From contig PHEH01000015.1 in assembly GCA_002841155.1 (NCBI GenBank), positions 108,173 to 172,172 on the forward strand: a stretch of 64,000 bases of DNA, given 5' to 3'. The notes under the pieces are model-generated. The model worked only from the letters and a program-made list of their open reading frames with translations, ran no database searches and was not told where the DNA came from. The translations under genes and the position numbers were made by a program. This document shows, in pieces, positions 17,810 to 26,829 of this stretch. Source of the DNA: Alphaproteobacteria bacterium HGW-Alphaproteobacteria-18. Lineage in GTDB: Bacteria > Pseudomonadota > Alphaproteobacteria > Caulobacterales > Hyphomonadaceae. Each line of letters opens with the position of its first letter. Within the stretch, counting starts at the first letter, position 1.

Positions 17810-19309
17810 CTATTCTGCCGCTTGCAGGGCCGGTTTTGCCTTGGCGGCGGCGCCTGGCACATGGAACTGCATGACGCCGTCTTCGATGGGCAGGTCGCGC
17901 AGGTTTTTCCGGTCGGTGAAATAATTCTGGTTCAGCTTCCAGGGGGCCTGCGTATGCTGTCTCGGGAACTGGTCCATGACGCGTTGGAAATAGCCTGAGG
18001 AGAAATCGACGAATGGCTCGGTCTCGTTCGGGAAGGCGGCGAGATAGGGCATGGCGGAGGTTGCACCCTTTTCATCCATCAGATTGATCAGACGGCTGAC
18101 ATATTCGCTGGTGAGGTCGGCTTTCAGCGTCCAGGAGGCGTTGGTATAGCCGAAGGTCACGGCCATGTTTGGCACGTTCGACAGCATCACGCCTTTATAG
18201 TTGAGCAGCTTTCCAGGATCGACCTTTGCGCCATCAAGGGAAACCTCCACCCCGTTCATGAAGATGAGGTTGAGGCCGGTGGCGGTCACGATGATGTCGG
18301 CGGGGAGTTCCTTGCCGGATTTCAGCAGGATGCCGCCTTCGGTAAAGCGCTCGATATGGTCGGTTTCGATACTGGCCTTGCCCGATTTCAGGGCATTGAA
18401 AAGGTCAGAGTCCGGAACAAGGCAGAGGCGCTGCTCCCAGGGATTATAGGCCGGGTTGAAGTGTTTATCGACATCATAGTCGGGCCCGAGTTCCTCGCGC
18501 ACCATCTTCAGGAGGCGCGCGCGTGCGGCGGCCGGATCAGACCGGGTCTTGCGGAAGAAGAATTGCTGGAAGGCAACATTCCGCCAGCGGATCAGATTAT
18601 AGGCCCACTGATCGGGCAGGATCTTGCGCAGGAAATTGGCAATGCCATCGACGGCCGGGCGTGAGACAACATAGGTGGGCGAGCGCTGCAGCATGGTGAC
18701 ATGGCCGGCCGTCTCCGCCATCGAGGGCACCAGCGTCATGGCGGTGGCGCCCGAGCCGATCACGACGACTTTCTTGCCCGTATAGTCGAGATCTTCCGGC
18801 CAGTGCTGCGGATGGATGATCTGGCCCTTGAAGGCCTCTTCGCCTGGAAATTCCGGGCGGAAGCCTTCATCATAGCGGTAATAGCCTCCGCACATGAAGA
18901 GGAAACGGCAGGTGGTTTTTGCCTGCGCGCCGGTCTTTACGTTTTCGCTGGTGACCGTCCAGGCCTGATCGGCGCTCGACCAGTTGGCGGCGACGATCTT
19001 GGTATCGAACGAGATGTTCTGGCGCACGCCATATTCATCGGCCGTGTCGTTGACATATTGGCGGATCGAGGGGCCGTCGGCGATGGCCTTGGCGGCGGTC
19101 CAGGGTTTGAAATTATAGCCCAGCGTATGCATGTCGGAATCTGACCGGATGCCGGGATAGCGGAAGAGATCCCAGGTGCCGCCTATGCGCTCGCGCGCCT
19201 CATAGATGCGGTAGCGCTTGCCGGGGCTGCGCTTGGTGAGATGTACGGCAGCGCCAATACCGGACAGGCCGGCGCCAATGATGAGAACGTCTGTATCGAG
19301 CTGGGTCAT
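17810..19309 (-). CDS. Flavin monooxygenase, Baeyer-Villiger type
   Basis: 499 residues. The FAD dinucleotide fold is GAGLSGIGAA at residues 12-21. The fingerprint FxGxxxHxxxWP of Baeyer-Villiger monooxygenases is present as FKGQIIHPQHWP, followed by the NADPH-binding GSGATAMTL. These enzymes insert oxygen next to ketones, or oxygenate N/S atoms, using NADPH and O2. The sequence is shorter than typical 540-residue BVMOs and resembles the EthA-like branch. Cytoplasmic. Substrate unknown. It stands alone on the minus strand, with a repeat region downstream. Confidence 0.9.
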   Translation of the reverse strand: MTQLDTDVLIIGAGLSGIGAAVHLTKRSPGKRYRIYEARERIGGTWDLFRYPGIRSDSDMHTLGYNFKPWTAAKAIADGPSIRQYVNDTADEYGVRQNISFDTKIVAANWSSADQAWTVTSENVKTGAQAKTTCRFLFMCGGYYRYDEGFRPEFPGEEAFKGQIIHPQHWPEDLDYTGKKVVVIGSGATAMTLVPSMAETAGHVTMLQRSPTYVVSRPAVDGIANFLRKILPDQWAYNLIRWRNVAFQQFFFRKTRSDPAAARARLLKMVREELGPDYDVDKHFNPAYNPWEQRLCLVPDSDLFNALKSGKASIETDHIERFTEGGILLKSGKELPADIIVTATGLNLIFMNGVEVSLDGAKVDPGKLLNYKGVMLSNVPNMAVTFGYTNASWTLKADLTSEYVSRLINLMDEKGATSAMPYLAAFPNETEPFVDFSSGYFQRVMDQFPRQHTQAPWKLNQNYFTDRKNLRDLPIEDGVMQFHVPGAAAKAKPALQAAE

Positions 19310-19405
19310 GGGCCGGGAGACTACGCGATTTTGCGTAGATTAAAATAGGTGACGCGGGCGTCACCCAAAATAATCCTGCACGGCCGGTGTCATAAGCCGG
19401 GCAGG

Positions 19406-20227
19406 CTAGACCTTGGCGGCCTTGCCGAAGGAGGCGGCGTGGCGCAGCTGGTGCAGGACGCCGGGCACGATGTCTTCATTGCCGGCCAGGATGCTGCCGG
19501 TTTTCATGACGTCGCCGCCATTGATTTCTTCCACGATGCCGCCCGCTTCGCGCACGAGGACCACCCCGGCGGCGATGTCCCAAGGCTTCAGGCCGTGTTC
19601 CCAGAAGGCGTCAAACCGGCCGGCGGCGACCCAGGCGAGGTCAAGCGCGGCTGAGCCATAGCGGCGGATACCAGCGGTGGCGGGTGTCATCGCGGCCATT
19701 TCGCGGGCAAAGGTGATGTGGCTTTCTTCGCTCTTGCCCATCCAGGGCGTGCCGGTGGCGACGACGGCTTCGCCGAGCTTCTTGCGGACGGCCACGCGCA
19801 GCTTGCGCTGTTCCAGCCAGGCGCCGCGGCCAACTTCGGCCCAGAAGATCTCGTTCTTGGCGACATCGAACACGACCCCGGCAAAGGGCTTGCCATCGCG
19901 CTCCAGGCCGATGGAGACGGCATAATGGGGCTGGCCGTGCATGAAGTTCAGCGTCCCGTCGAGCGGGTCGACGATGAAGCGGTTGGATTTGTCGGTGCCT
20001 TCGACGATGCCGCGCTCTTCCATCAGGAAGCCATAGCCGGGGCGGGCCTTGGTGAGGCTGGCATGGATGATCTCTTCGGCGCGCATATCGGCGCTGGTGA
20101 CGAAATCGGCCGGGCCCTTGCGCGAGACCTGAAGGTTCTCGACCTCGCCGAAATCGCGCGCCAGGCTGCGGCCGGCAGCCAGGGCTGCGGCGATCATCAC
20201 GGCTCCAACGGGAGAGGGTTTCGACAT
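19406..20227 (-). CDS. suhB: Inositol monophosphatase family protein
   Basis: 273 residues from ATG 20227; the longer opening to 20296 is less likely because MSKPSPVGAVMIAAALAAG matches family N-termini. Metal-site motifs are complete: EERG, DPLDGTLNFMHG, and WDIAAGVVLVREAGG. The family hydrolyses inositol or related sugar phosphates with Mg2+ and is Li+-sensitive. In bacteria, SuhB also associates with rRNA antitermination complexes; which role applies here is open. It is divergent from the DUF4282 gene. Confidence 0.88.
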   Translation of the reverse strand: MSKPSPVGAVMIAAALAAGRSLARDFGEVENLQVSRKGPADFVTSADMRAEEIIHASLTKARPGYGFLMEERGIVEGTDKSNRFIVDPLDGTLNFMHGQPHYAVSIGLERDGKPFAGVVFDVAKNEIFWAEVGRGAWLEQRKLRVAVRKKLGEAVVATGTPWMGKSEESHITFAREMAAMTPATAGIRRYGSAALDLAWVAAGRFDAFWEHGLKPWDIAAGVVLVREAGGIVEEINGGDVMKTGSILAGNEDIVPGVLHQLRHAASFGKAAKV

Positions 20228-20395
20228 GGGAACGTCTCGTCTAGGCGCATTTCTGGCGGGACCCGGCGACGTAAGCCTTTGATCGCTCAGGGTCAAGGCG
20301 CCAGAGTGTTAATGCGCGACAGGCTTTCAAGAAGGTTGCCGTAAGCGTCAACTCCCGTCAATCTAGGCTTTCACGAGCTAAGGAGGGCTAAGATC

Positions 20396-20707
20396 GTGCT
20401 GAACCAATTCCTGAAATTCGACAAGCTGATCGGCGCAAAGCTGATCACGATCCTCTATTATCTGGGCCTGATCGGGATCGGGCTGGGCCTGATTGCCGGT
20501 GTTCTCTCCGGCCTTGGCACGATGGTCAGCTTCAGCTTCTTCGGCGGCATCGGCATGATTATCGGGTCGCTGATCGGGGCGGCGATCGGGCTGCTGTTCT
20601 GGCGCTTCATCTGCGAGATGTACATGCTGCTGTTCCGCATGGCCGATGACCTGCGGGACATCAAGAACGCCAAGGGCGCGCCGCCGGTGGTGCCGCCCGC
20701 AGTCTGA
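20396..20707 (+). CDS. DUF4282 membrane protein
   Basis: 103 residues starting at GTG 20396 with AGGAGGG 8-9 nt upstream. Two hydrophobic segments (about 18-42 and 48-72) are rich in Gly/Ile/Leu. They are followed by WRFICEMYMLLFRMADDLRDIKNA, the diagnostic C-terminal part of DUF4282 proteins. It is a small inner-membrane protein of unknown function. It converges with thiE, whose stop abuts its own. Confidence 0.85.
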   Translation: MLNQFLKFDKLIGAKLITILYYLGLIGIGLGLIAGVLSGLGTMVSFSFFGGIGMIIGSLIGAAIGLLFWRFICEMYMLLFRMADDLRDIKNAKGAPPVVPPAV

Positions 20708-21376
20708 TCAGGGCGCCAGATCGTCAAAGATCGTGTTGAAGGCCCTGACCGCAGCGGCGGGGCCTTCTTCATACTCCCAGACGCCGCTTGAGACGGCCAG
20801 GAAGTCTGCCCCGGCGGTCACGAGCGGGGCGGCGTTGGACGCCTGGATGCCGCCGATGGCCACGCAGGGGACAAGCATGGCCGCCTGCCAGACTTCCAGC
20901 AGCTCAAGCTCTGCCGGCACGGTGCCTTCCTTGGTGGCGGTCGGGTAGAAGGCGCCAAAGGCCACATAGTCGGCCCCGTCCTCACCGGCCTGCATGGCGC
21001 GGTGATAGGAATTCTTCGCGGTGGCGCCGATGATAGCGTCCGGCCCGAGCAGCACCCGGGCCATCTTCACCGGCATGTCGTCCCAGCCGACATGCACGCC
21101 GTCTGCGCCGAGTTCCTGGGCGAGATCGGCAGAATCATTGATCAGAACTGCCACACCGGCCTCCTGGGCCATGGCAGTCACCGCCAGCCCCACTTCCCGC
21201 GTGGCCTGCATATCTATCATGCCATCCTGGCCCTTGAGGCGCAGCTGAAGCGAGGCCACATCTCCGCCGCGGAGGGCATCCTCCAGTGATTTACGGAAAG
21301 CCTGCACATCGCCGATCTGAGGCGGCGTGATCAGGTAAAGGCGCGTGCGTGGGCGGGGTTGGGCTTTGTCAGTCAT
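20708..21376 (-). CDS. thiE: Thiamine phosphate synthase
   Basis: 222 residues, TIM-barrel. ThiE joins the pyrimidine and thiazole moieties to give thiamine phosphate. Recognisable blocks: RLYLITPPQ at strand 1, LQLRLKG, INDSADLAQELGADGVHVGWDDM (pyrimidine site), IIGATAKNSYHRAMQAGEDGADYVAFGAFYPTATK, and VAIGGIQASNA (phosphate loop). The phosphate-loop Gly-Gly is intact. No TPP riboswitch-like sequence is apparent upstream. This divergent ThiE type is common in alphaproteobacteria. Confidence 0.9.
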   Translation of the reverse strand: MTDKAQPRPRTRLYLITPPQIGDVQAFRKSLEDALRGGDVASLQLRLKGQDGMIDMQATREVGLAVTAMAQEAGVAVLINDSADLAQELGADGVHVGWDDMPVKMARVLLGPDAIIGATAKNSYHRAMQAGEDGADYVAFGAFYPTATKEGTVPAELELLEVWQAAMLVPCVAIGGIQASNAAPLVTAGADFLAVSSGVWEYEEGPAAAVRAFNTIFDDLAP

Positions 21377-21443
21377 GGCAGCAGCCTCTGCGGCGGGCGC
21401 CCGCGGAAGTCAACGGAAGGCGCGCCTCTGGTCAAAAGGAAAG

Positions 21444-21464
21444 TAAGTTCTATAATGGAACTTA
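21444..21464 (+). promoter_or_regulatory. Candidate operator around a -10 box, upstream of DUF2798 gene
   Basis: A perfect 7-bp inverted repeat TAAGTTC (21444-21450) and GAACTTA (21458-21464). The 7-nt spacer contains TATAAT (21451-21456), a consensus -10 hexamer. A repressor bound here would block the promoter. The -35 is not obvious. It lies 22 nt before the ATG at 21487. Confidence 0.6.
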
Positions 21465-21486
21465 TAAAATCAAATCAGGGTCTGCC

Positions 21487-21759
21487 ATGTCCAAGAAATT
21501 ACCCGTCCGCCTTTTTCAGCCGCTGTTCGGTCTGTTCATGGCGTTTTTCATGAGTTTCCTGATGTCCGGGGCGATCACGGCGCTGAATGTCGGCTTTCCG
21601 CCGGACTATTTCAGCCGCTGGATGCATTCCTGGGGCCTTGCCTTCATGATTGCCTATCCGGTGATCCTGATCGTGGCGCCGCTGGCGCGCCGGCTGGCAT
21701 TGCAGTTTGTGGAATCGCCCTTTGCGCCTGCTGCGCCCGTCGCCGGTACGAAAGCCTGA
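21487..21759 (+). CDS. DUF2798 membrane protein
   Basis: 90 residues from ATG 21487. Two transmembrane segments (about 9-31 and 46-68) carry family features: FGLFMAFFMSFLMSGAITALNVG, then FSRWMHSWGLAFMIAYPVILIVAPLARRL. DUF2798 proteins are small inner-membrane proteins of unknown function. A perfect inverted repeat surrounds the -10 region just upstream, so tight repression by a dimeric regulator is likely. The gene converges with the DUF1272 gene 18 nt away. Confidence 0.87.
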   Translation: MSKKLPVRLFQPLFGLFMAFFMSFLMSGAITALNVGFPPDYFSRWMHSWGLAFMIAYPVILIVAPLARRLALQFVESPFAPAAPVAGTKA

Positions 21760-21777
21760 TCCGAGAGGGGGCAGGGC

Positions 21778-22008
21778 CTAGCTCTGTTTGACCACACGTT
21801 GCGTGCTGGCCGGGTGTCTGGCCAGCGCGGCGCCTTTGCGCATCGGCCGGGGCTCAAGCTCGCCCCGGCAATTGGGGCAGACCCCGTCCAGGTCGCCATC
21901 TGCGCAATCATCGCAGAAGGTACACTCGAAGGAGCAGATGAACGCGCCTGGCTCATCGGGGGGCAGGTCGCGGTCGCAACACTCGCAATTGGGGCGCATT
22001 TCCAGCAT
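21778..22008 (-). CDS. DUF1272 zinc-ribbon protein
   Basis: 76 residues beginning MLEMRPNCECCDRDLPPDEPGAFICSFECTFC, the signature of DUF1272. Four Cys pairs (CECC, CSFEC, CDDC, CPNC) suggest two zinc sites. The tail after residue 55 is basic and variable. Function unknown; cytoplasmic. It stands alone between a terminator upstream of its start and the convergent DUF2798 gene. Confidence 0.92.
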   Translation of the reverse strand: MLEMRPNCECCDRDLPPDEPGAFICSFECTFCDDCADGDLDGVCPNCRGELEPRPMRKGAALARHPASTQRVVKQS

Positions 22009-22073
22009 GGTCAGCCTGTATTTCCCGACATCGGAGAGATTATCCGGGACCTTCTCGCACGTCTTCCGGATGT

Positions 22074-22108
22074 AAAAAAGCGCAGCGGGTGGTCCGCTGC
22101 GCTTTTTT
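22074..22108 (-). terminator. Strong terminator after fba
   Basis: A perfect 15-bp inverted repeat (22074-22088 and 22094-22108), AAAAAAGCGCAGCGG and its complement, with a 5-nt loop. T-runs lie on both sides. It ends the gap-pgk-fba block on the minus strand and shields the DUF1272 gene. Confidence 0.93.
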
Positions 22109-22146
22109 GAGAAGAGGCCCGTCTGCCCTCCGTCTGCCCGAAGCGA

Positions 22147-23040
22147 TCAGCCGGCTTTGGAGGCTTCGCAGATACAGTCGATGGTCTCGCCGAGCACGGT
22201 GTCGAAATCGCTGTCGGCCTGTTTGGCCGAGAGGCCTTCGGTCAGCGCGCGCGAGAAGGAGGCGATGATGCCAGCATTCTCGGAGAGCTTGCGGTTGGCT
22301 TCCTCGCGGCTGTAGCCACCCGAGAGGGCGACGACGCGCATCACGCGCGGGTGGTCGACCAGCGGCTTGTAGATGTTGGCCTTCTCCGGCAGCGAGAGCT
22401 TCAGCATCACCTGCTTGTCATGGCCGAGGGCTTCCAACTGCTTGAGGGTCTCCGCGAGCAGGATATCTTCGGCCTCTGCCTTGTCGGCGATGGTGATGGT
22501 GACTTCCGGCTCGATGATCGGCATCAGTCCGTGACCGAGGATCTGGCGGCCGACATCAAACTGCTGGGCAACCACAGCGGCAATGCCTTCAGCGCTCGCG
22601 GCGTTGATCACCGAGCGCATCTTGGTGCCGAAGATGCCCTTGGTGAGCGCGCGCTCCAGCAGCGCGTCAAGCTCGGGCATCGGTTTCATCAGCTGCACGC
22701 CGTCTTTTTCGTCGGCAAGGCCCTTGTCGACCTTCAGGAAAGGCACAACGCTGCGCTTCGTCCAGAGATATTCTGCCGTCGGAATTCCGTCGATTTCGCC
22801 ATCCATCGTGCGCTCGAACAGAATGGCGCCGACGACTTTCTCGCCGGTGAAGGCAGGCGACTTGATGATCCGGGCACGCATCTGATGGATGAGGGCGTAC
22901 ATTTCCTCATCATTGTTATAGGCGCTTTCCTCAACGCCATACAGGCGCAGAGCTTTCGGCGTCGATCCGCCAGACTGGTCAAGAGCTGCGATAAAGCCTG
23001 GCTTTTCGGCTACCTGTTTCGCCATTTGTGCATTCGGCAT
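22147..23040 (-). CDS. fba: Fructose-bisphosphate aldolase, class I
   Basis: 297 residues from ATG 23040 (MPNAQMAKQVAEKPGFIAALDQSGGSTPKAL). It cleaves fructose-1,6-bisphosphate into DHAP and glyceraldehyde-3-phosphate. This is the Schiff-base, metal-independent class: FLKVDKGL, the IEPEV block, and the likely Schiff-base Lys in VMLKLSLP. It is the third gene in the glycolytic order gap, pgk, fba. The gap to pgk is 100 nt, so a separate promoter is possible. The terminator at 22074-22108 closes the block. Confidence 0.95.
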   Translation of the reverse strand: MPNAQMAKQVAEKPGFIAALDQSGGSTPKALRLYGVEESAYNNDEEMYALIHQMRARIIKSPAFTGEKVVGAILFERTMDGEIDGIPTAEYLWTKRSVVPFLKVDKGLADEKDGVQLMKPMPELDALLERALTKGIFGTKMRSVINAASAEGIAAVVAQQFDVGRQILGHGLMPIIEPEVTITIADKAEAEDILLAETLKQLEALGHDKQVMLKLSLPEKANIYKPLVDHPRVMRVVALSGGYSREEANRKLSENAGIIASFSRALTEGLSAKQADSDFDTVLGETIDCICEASKAG

Positions 23041-23140
23041 GATGTTTTGTCCCGGTACGTTCGTTCGTGTGTTGGCTACTGGCTTGGATTTTTGTCCGCT
23101 TTGTGGCCGCTCAATGCAAAATCCACGCCGCGGGGCCTCT

Positions 23141-24343
23141 CTATTGCAGCAAGGCCTCGACCCCCGGCAGTTCCTTGCCTTCCATCCATTCGAGGAAAGC
23201 TCCGCCTGCGGTGGAGATGAAGGTGAAGTCGCCTGCCACGCCGGCATGGTTAAGGGCGGCCACCGTATCACCGCCCCCTGCAACAGCCACCAGCGCGCCG
23301 TCCTTGGCGAGCTTTGCAGCCGCTTCGGCAACTTTCACGGTTGCTGTGTCAAAGGGGGTGAGTTCGAAAGCGCCGAGCGGGCCATTCCAGATCACGGTCT
23401 TGGCGCGGCTGAGAGCCTGGGTGAGGGAGGTGATCGTCGCGGCGCCGGCATCAAGCACCATGTCGTCGGCGCCGATGTCACCGAGCCCGCAGGTGCGGTT
23501 TTCAGCATTAGCCTTGAATTCTTTGGCCACCACGACATCCTTGGGCAGGAGGATCTCGCAGCCTGACGCTTTGGCAGCTGCCTGGATCTCGCGCACGGTG
23601 GCCGCAAGGTCATGCTCGCAGAGCGACTTGCCGACATTCACGCCATCGGCGGCAAGGAAAGTGTTGGCCATGCCGCCGCCAATGGCGAGCATGTCCACCT
23701 TGGACACAAGGTTTTTCAGAAGGTCGATCTTGGAGGAGACCTTGGCGCCCCCGACAATCGCCATTACTGGCCGCTCCGGCGCGCCCAGGGCCTTGTCGAG
23801 CGCGTCGAGTTCGGCTTCCATTGTCATGCCCGCATAGGCGGGCAGAAGCTCGGCCAGTACCGCGGTCGAGACATGGCGGCGGTGGGCGGCGGAGAAAGCG
23901 TCGTTGACATAGAGGTCTCCCAGAGCCGCGATTTCTTTCGCCAGCTCCATGTCGCCCTTTTCCTCGCCTTTGCATAAGCGCGTATTCTCCAGCAGGATCA
24001 CGCCGGCTGGGTCCAGGTCTGCGATGGCTGTCTTGACGTGATCGCCCTTGCAGTCAGCGATGAAGCTGACATTGGCGCCGAGAACTTTGGAAAAGGCGCC
24101 CGCGATGGGGGCAAGGCTCATCTCGGCAATGCGCTCGCCCTTGGGGCGGCCGAAGTGTGCGAGAAGGGCCACCTTTGCCCCGGCGGCGCGCAGCGACTGG
24201 ACGGTATCCACGGCGGCGCGCAGGCGCGTATCGTCCGTCACCAGACCGTTTTCCATGGGCACATTGAAGTCGACGCGAACGAGCGCGACCTTGCCGGTGA
24301 GATTTCCTGCATCTGGGATGCGTTTGAACGAGGGCATAGTCAT
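23141..24343 (-). CDS. pgk: Phosphoglycerate kinase
   Basis: 400 residues from ATG 24343, preceded by GCGGAGA. It transfers phosphate from 1,3-bisphosphoglycerate to ADP. The N-terminal [21 protein letters not shown] (phosphoglycerate-binding Arg/His), [13 protein letters not shown] and the nucleotide-side GGGDTVAAL near the C-terminus are all intact. Length is normal. The gene lies 104 nt after gap and upstream of fba in the same orientation, a coherent lower-glycolysis block. Confidence 0.97.
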   Translation of the reverse strand: MTMPSFKRIPDAGNLTGKVALVRVDFNVPMENGLVTDDTRLRAAVDTVQSLRAAGAKVALLAHFGRPKGERIAEMSLAPIAGAFSKVLGANVSFIADCKGDHVKTAIADLDPAGVILLENTRLCKGEEKGDMELAKEIAALGDLYVNDAFSAAHRRHVSTAVLAELLPAYAGMTMEAELDALDKALGAPERPVMAIVGGAKVSSKIDLLKNLVSKVDMLAIGGGMANTFLAADGVNVGKSLCEHDLAATVREIQAAAKASGCEILLPKDVVVAKEFKANAENRTCGLGDIGADDMVLDAGAATITSLTQALSRAKTVIWNGPLGAFELTPFDTATVKVAEAAAKLAKDGALVAVAGGGDTVAALNHAGVAGDFTFISTAGGAFLEWMEGKELPGVEALLQ

Positions 24344-24447
24344 TCTCCGCTGTCCCCCGGCTGAGATGCGGAGGGCTCGTGAGGTCTGATGAATGCCGCC
24401 GCTGGCGCCCCCGCCATCGCGCAGGAGCGGGCGGCGGGGGAGGGATT

Positions 24448-25458
24448 TTAGATCAGCTTCGACATCGCGATGGCGGTGTCGGCCATGCGGGTCGAGAAGC
24501 CCCACTCATTGTCATACCAGGTCATGATCGAGACGAAATTGCCGTCCATGACTTTGGTCTGGTCAAGGTGGAAGATCGAGGAGCGGTCGTCATGGATGAA
24601 GTCCGACGACACGTTCGGCACGTCCGTATAGCCGAGGATGCCTTTCAGCGGGCCGGCGTCTGCGGCGGCGATGATTGCGGCGTTGACCTCTTCAGGCGTG
24701 GTGTTTTTCTTGGCGATGAATTTCAGGTCGACGACCGAAACGTTTGGCGTGGGCACGCGCACGGAGATGCCGTCCAGCTTGCCTTTGAGTTCCGGCAGGA
24801 CGAGGCCGACAGCCTTGGCGGCGCCGGTCGAGGTCGGGATCATCGAGAGGGACGCGGCGCGGGCCCGGTAGAGGTCTTTGTGCATCTGGTCGAGCGAGGG
24901 CTGGTCATTCGTGTACGAATGGATCGTCGTCATCATGCCCTTGTCGATGCCCACGGCCTTGTTGAGGACGAAAGCAACCGGGGCAAGGCAGTTGGTGGTG
25001 CACGAGGCGTTGGAGACGACCATGTGCTCTTTCTTGAGCTTGTCGTGGTTGACGCCGTAGACGACCGTCAGGTCAGCGCCGTCGGCAGGGGCCGAGACGA
25101 GCACGCGCCTGGCGCCGGCGGCGAGGTGGGCCTCAGCCTTGTCTTTCGAGGTGAAGATACCGGTGCATTCCATCGCGATATCGACGTCAAGCTCGCGGTG
25201 GGGCAGGTCCTTGGGATCGCGGATGGCGGTCACCAGGATCGGCTTGCCGTTGATAACAATCTTGTCACCGTCAACTTTCACATCCGCCGGGAAACGGCCA
25301 TGTACGGAGTCAAAGCGCAGGAGGTGGGCATTGGTTTCCACCGGGCCCAGATCGTTAATGGCCACGACCTCAATATCGGTCCGGCCATGTTCGATGATCG
25401 AGCGCAGAACCAGGCGGCCGATGCGGCCGAATCCGTTGATGGCAACACGAACGGTCAT
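24448..25458 (-). CDS. gap: Glyceraldehyde-3-phosphate dehydrogenase, type I
   Basis: 336 residues. The NAD-binding GFGRIGR is at residues 8-14. The active site is [12 protein letters not shown], with the catalytic Cys at about residue 153. [21 protein letters not shown] and [12 protein letters not shown] are also canonical. It oxidises glyceraldehyde-3-phosphate to 1,3-bisphosphoglycerate. It is the first gene of the gap-pgk-fba set, so the promoter should lie in 25459-25654, shared with the divergent EamA gene. The 409-codon opposite-strand frame at 24379-25608 is a shadow. Confidence 0.98.
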   Translation of the reverse strand: MTVRVAINGFGRIGRLVLRSIIEHGRTDIEVVAINDLGPVETNAHLLRFDSVHGRFPADVKVDGDKIVINGKPILVTAIRDPKDLPHRELDVDIAMECTGIFTSKDKAEAHLAAGARRVLVSAPADGADLTVVYGVNHDKLKKEHMVVSNASCTTNCLAPVAFVLNKAVGIDKGMMTTIHSYTNDQPSLDQMHKDLYRARAASLSMIPTSTGAAKAVGLVLPELKGKLDGISVRVPTPNVSVVDLKFIAKKNTTPEEVNAAIIAAADAGPLKGILGYTDVPNVSSDFIHDDRSSIFHLDQTKVMDGNFVSIMTWYDNEWGFSTRMADTAIAMSKLI

Positions 25459-25654
25459 CTTTTAATCTCCTCTTGGGCGAACAAATTCACAGGCTTGCGC
25501 CCCTTTAAATGGGTGTGCTGGCCCCGTCCACCCCGCACTGTGCGGCACCGCGACGCGAAACGGGACAATCGGGATTTGACGCCTTGCTGCTTGCAAGCTG
25601 CGTGCTAGTCCGGAGGGACAACACGCGGCGCCCGAAGCTGCGGGGAGGACAACG

Positions 25655-26593
25655 ATGACAGAGGCATCCCGGCCGGGGGCGAAAACCGCCCGTCCGGCCA
25701 TCGTCTGGATTCTTTTCGGCGTGCTCACAATGTTGTGGGCAGGGGCCTATGGGTTGACGCGCGTGGCTGTGGGCAAAGGCACGCTGGAAGGCCTGCCGCC
25801 CGAATGGGTGCTGCCCGGGCGCCTGACGGGCGGGGCGATCGTGCTGCTGACGCTGATGCTGGCGATGGGCAAGCGCCTGCCGCCTTTCTCGGACACACGG
25901 CGCTGGGGCGTGATCGGCCTGATGGGGCTTGTCGGCTCGCTGGTGCCGTTCTTTCTGATCACGGTGGCCCAGCAGACAGTCGATTCGAGCCTTGCGGCGC
26001 TCTATACGGCGGCGGCGCCGGTGTTTGTGGTGCTGGGGGCGACGCTTTTCTTTGCCGATGAGCGCATGACGCGCAACACGGGGCTCGGCGTACTGCTCGG
26101 CTTTGCGGGGGTGCTGGCCCTCTTTGGGCCCGATGCCATCGCCCATTTCGGCTCGGCCAGCGTCACGGCGCAGATGCTGCTCCTGCTGGCGACACTGGCT
26201 TTCTCGGCCAGCACGCTGATTGCCCGCGCCGCCCCGCAGATGGACGCCATTCCGCTGGCGGCGGGCTTTGTCAGCGTCTCGGCGGTGCTCTCCTGGCCGC
26301 TGGCGTTCACCGTGAACCCGGCTGAGGTGACCGCTGACTGGCATCACTGGGCGGCCGTGGCCGGGCTTGGTCTCGGGCCGTCGGGCATCGCGCAGGCGCT
26401 CTACATGGCCCTGATCGCGCGGGCCGGGGCGACATTCCAGTCGCTGACGGGCTATTCGGTGCCGGTGGTGGGGGCAGCGTTCGGCTGGCTGTTCTTCCGC
26501 GAGACCCAAAGCTGGAACGCGGCGCTGGCCCTTGGGCTGATCCTGGGGGGCGTGTGGCTTGCCCGGCAGGGCGGGCGCGGCCGGGTTGGGTAA
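25655..26593 (+). CDS. EamA-family (DMT) transporter
   Basis: 312 residues with ten predicted transmembrane helices arranged as two EamA repeats (about 15-150 and 165-305). The second repeat ends VPVVGAAFGWLFFRETQSW, the usual loop-helix motif. Members export or import small metabolites; the substrate cannot be assigned. ATG 25655 has GGGGAGGA about 7 nt upstream. It is divergent from gap. Downstream are a repeat array and a strong hairpin. Confidence 0.88.
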   Translation: MTEASRPGAKTARPAIVWILFGVLTMLWAGAYGLTRVAVGKGTLEGLPPEWVLPGRLTGGAIVLLTLMLAMGKRLPPFSDTRRWGVIGLMGLVGSLVPFFLITVAQQTVDSSLAALYTAAAPVFVVLGATLFFADERMTRNTGLGVLLGFAGVLALFGPDAIAHFGSASVTAQMLLLLATLAFSASTLIARAAPQMDAIPLAAGFVSVSAVLSWPLAFTVNPAEVTADWHHWAAVAGLGLGPSGIAQALYMALIARAGATFQSLTGYSVPVVGAAFGWLFFRETQSWNAALALGLILGGVWLARQGGRGRVG

Positions 26594-26664
26594 GGTTTTA
26601 TCCGCTGGATAAGCGCTCGCCCCTGAGGGGAATTCTGCGCGGGCCGAAACCGTCAAAAACGCTC

Positions 26665-26756
26665 AAAAAACTCCAAGAAAAACTCCAACGAGCGCCTGGA
26701 AAACTCCAACGACAGCCCCAAAAACTCCAACGGCGCGGCCTGAAAACTCCAAACGC
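26665..26756 (+). repeat. Array of CTCCAA repeats with about 21-bp period
   Basis: Five copies of A(3-6)CTCCAA begin at 26671, 26683, 26704, 26725 and 26747; the last four are spaced 21, 21 and 22 bp. The spacers share a GCG-rich core. The period equals two helical turns. A related TTGGAGTTT/ACTCCAAC pair lies inside the hypothetical gene near 17326-17351. Confidence 0.7.
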
Positions 26757-26771
26757 GCGCGCCCAAACGGA

Positions 26772-26800
26772 CTGCGCCCCGCCTTGGGGGCGGGGCGCAG
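26772..26800. terminator. Strong hairpin between EamA gene and secA
   Basis: A perfect 12-bp GC-rich stem (26772-26783 and 26789-26800) with a 5-nt loop between convergent genes. No T-run follows, so it may be a 3'-end stabiliser rather than a classic intrinsic terminator. Confidence 0.6.
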
Positions 26801-26829
26801 GGGTCTGTCTGGAAGCGCCGGAACGCCGA

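Noticed and set aside
20708..21486. TPP riboswitch for thiE
   Set aside because: No THI-box-like sequence could be found upstream of the thiE start at 21376.
24379..25608. 409-codon plus-strand frame opposite gap
   Set aside because: Antisense shadow of a conserved gap gene in GC-rich DNA; it is His/Asp/Gly-rich with no recognisable domain.
26665..26756. Possible replication iterons
   Set aside because: No replication initiator gene nearby and the array lies between the 3' ends of two housekeeping-type genes.
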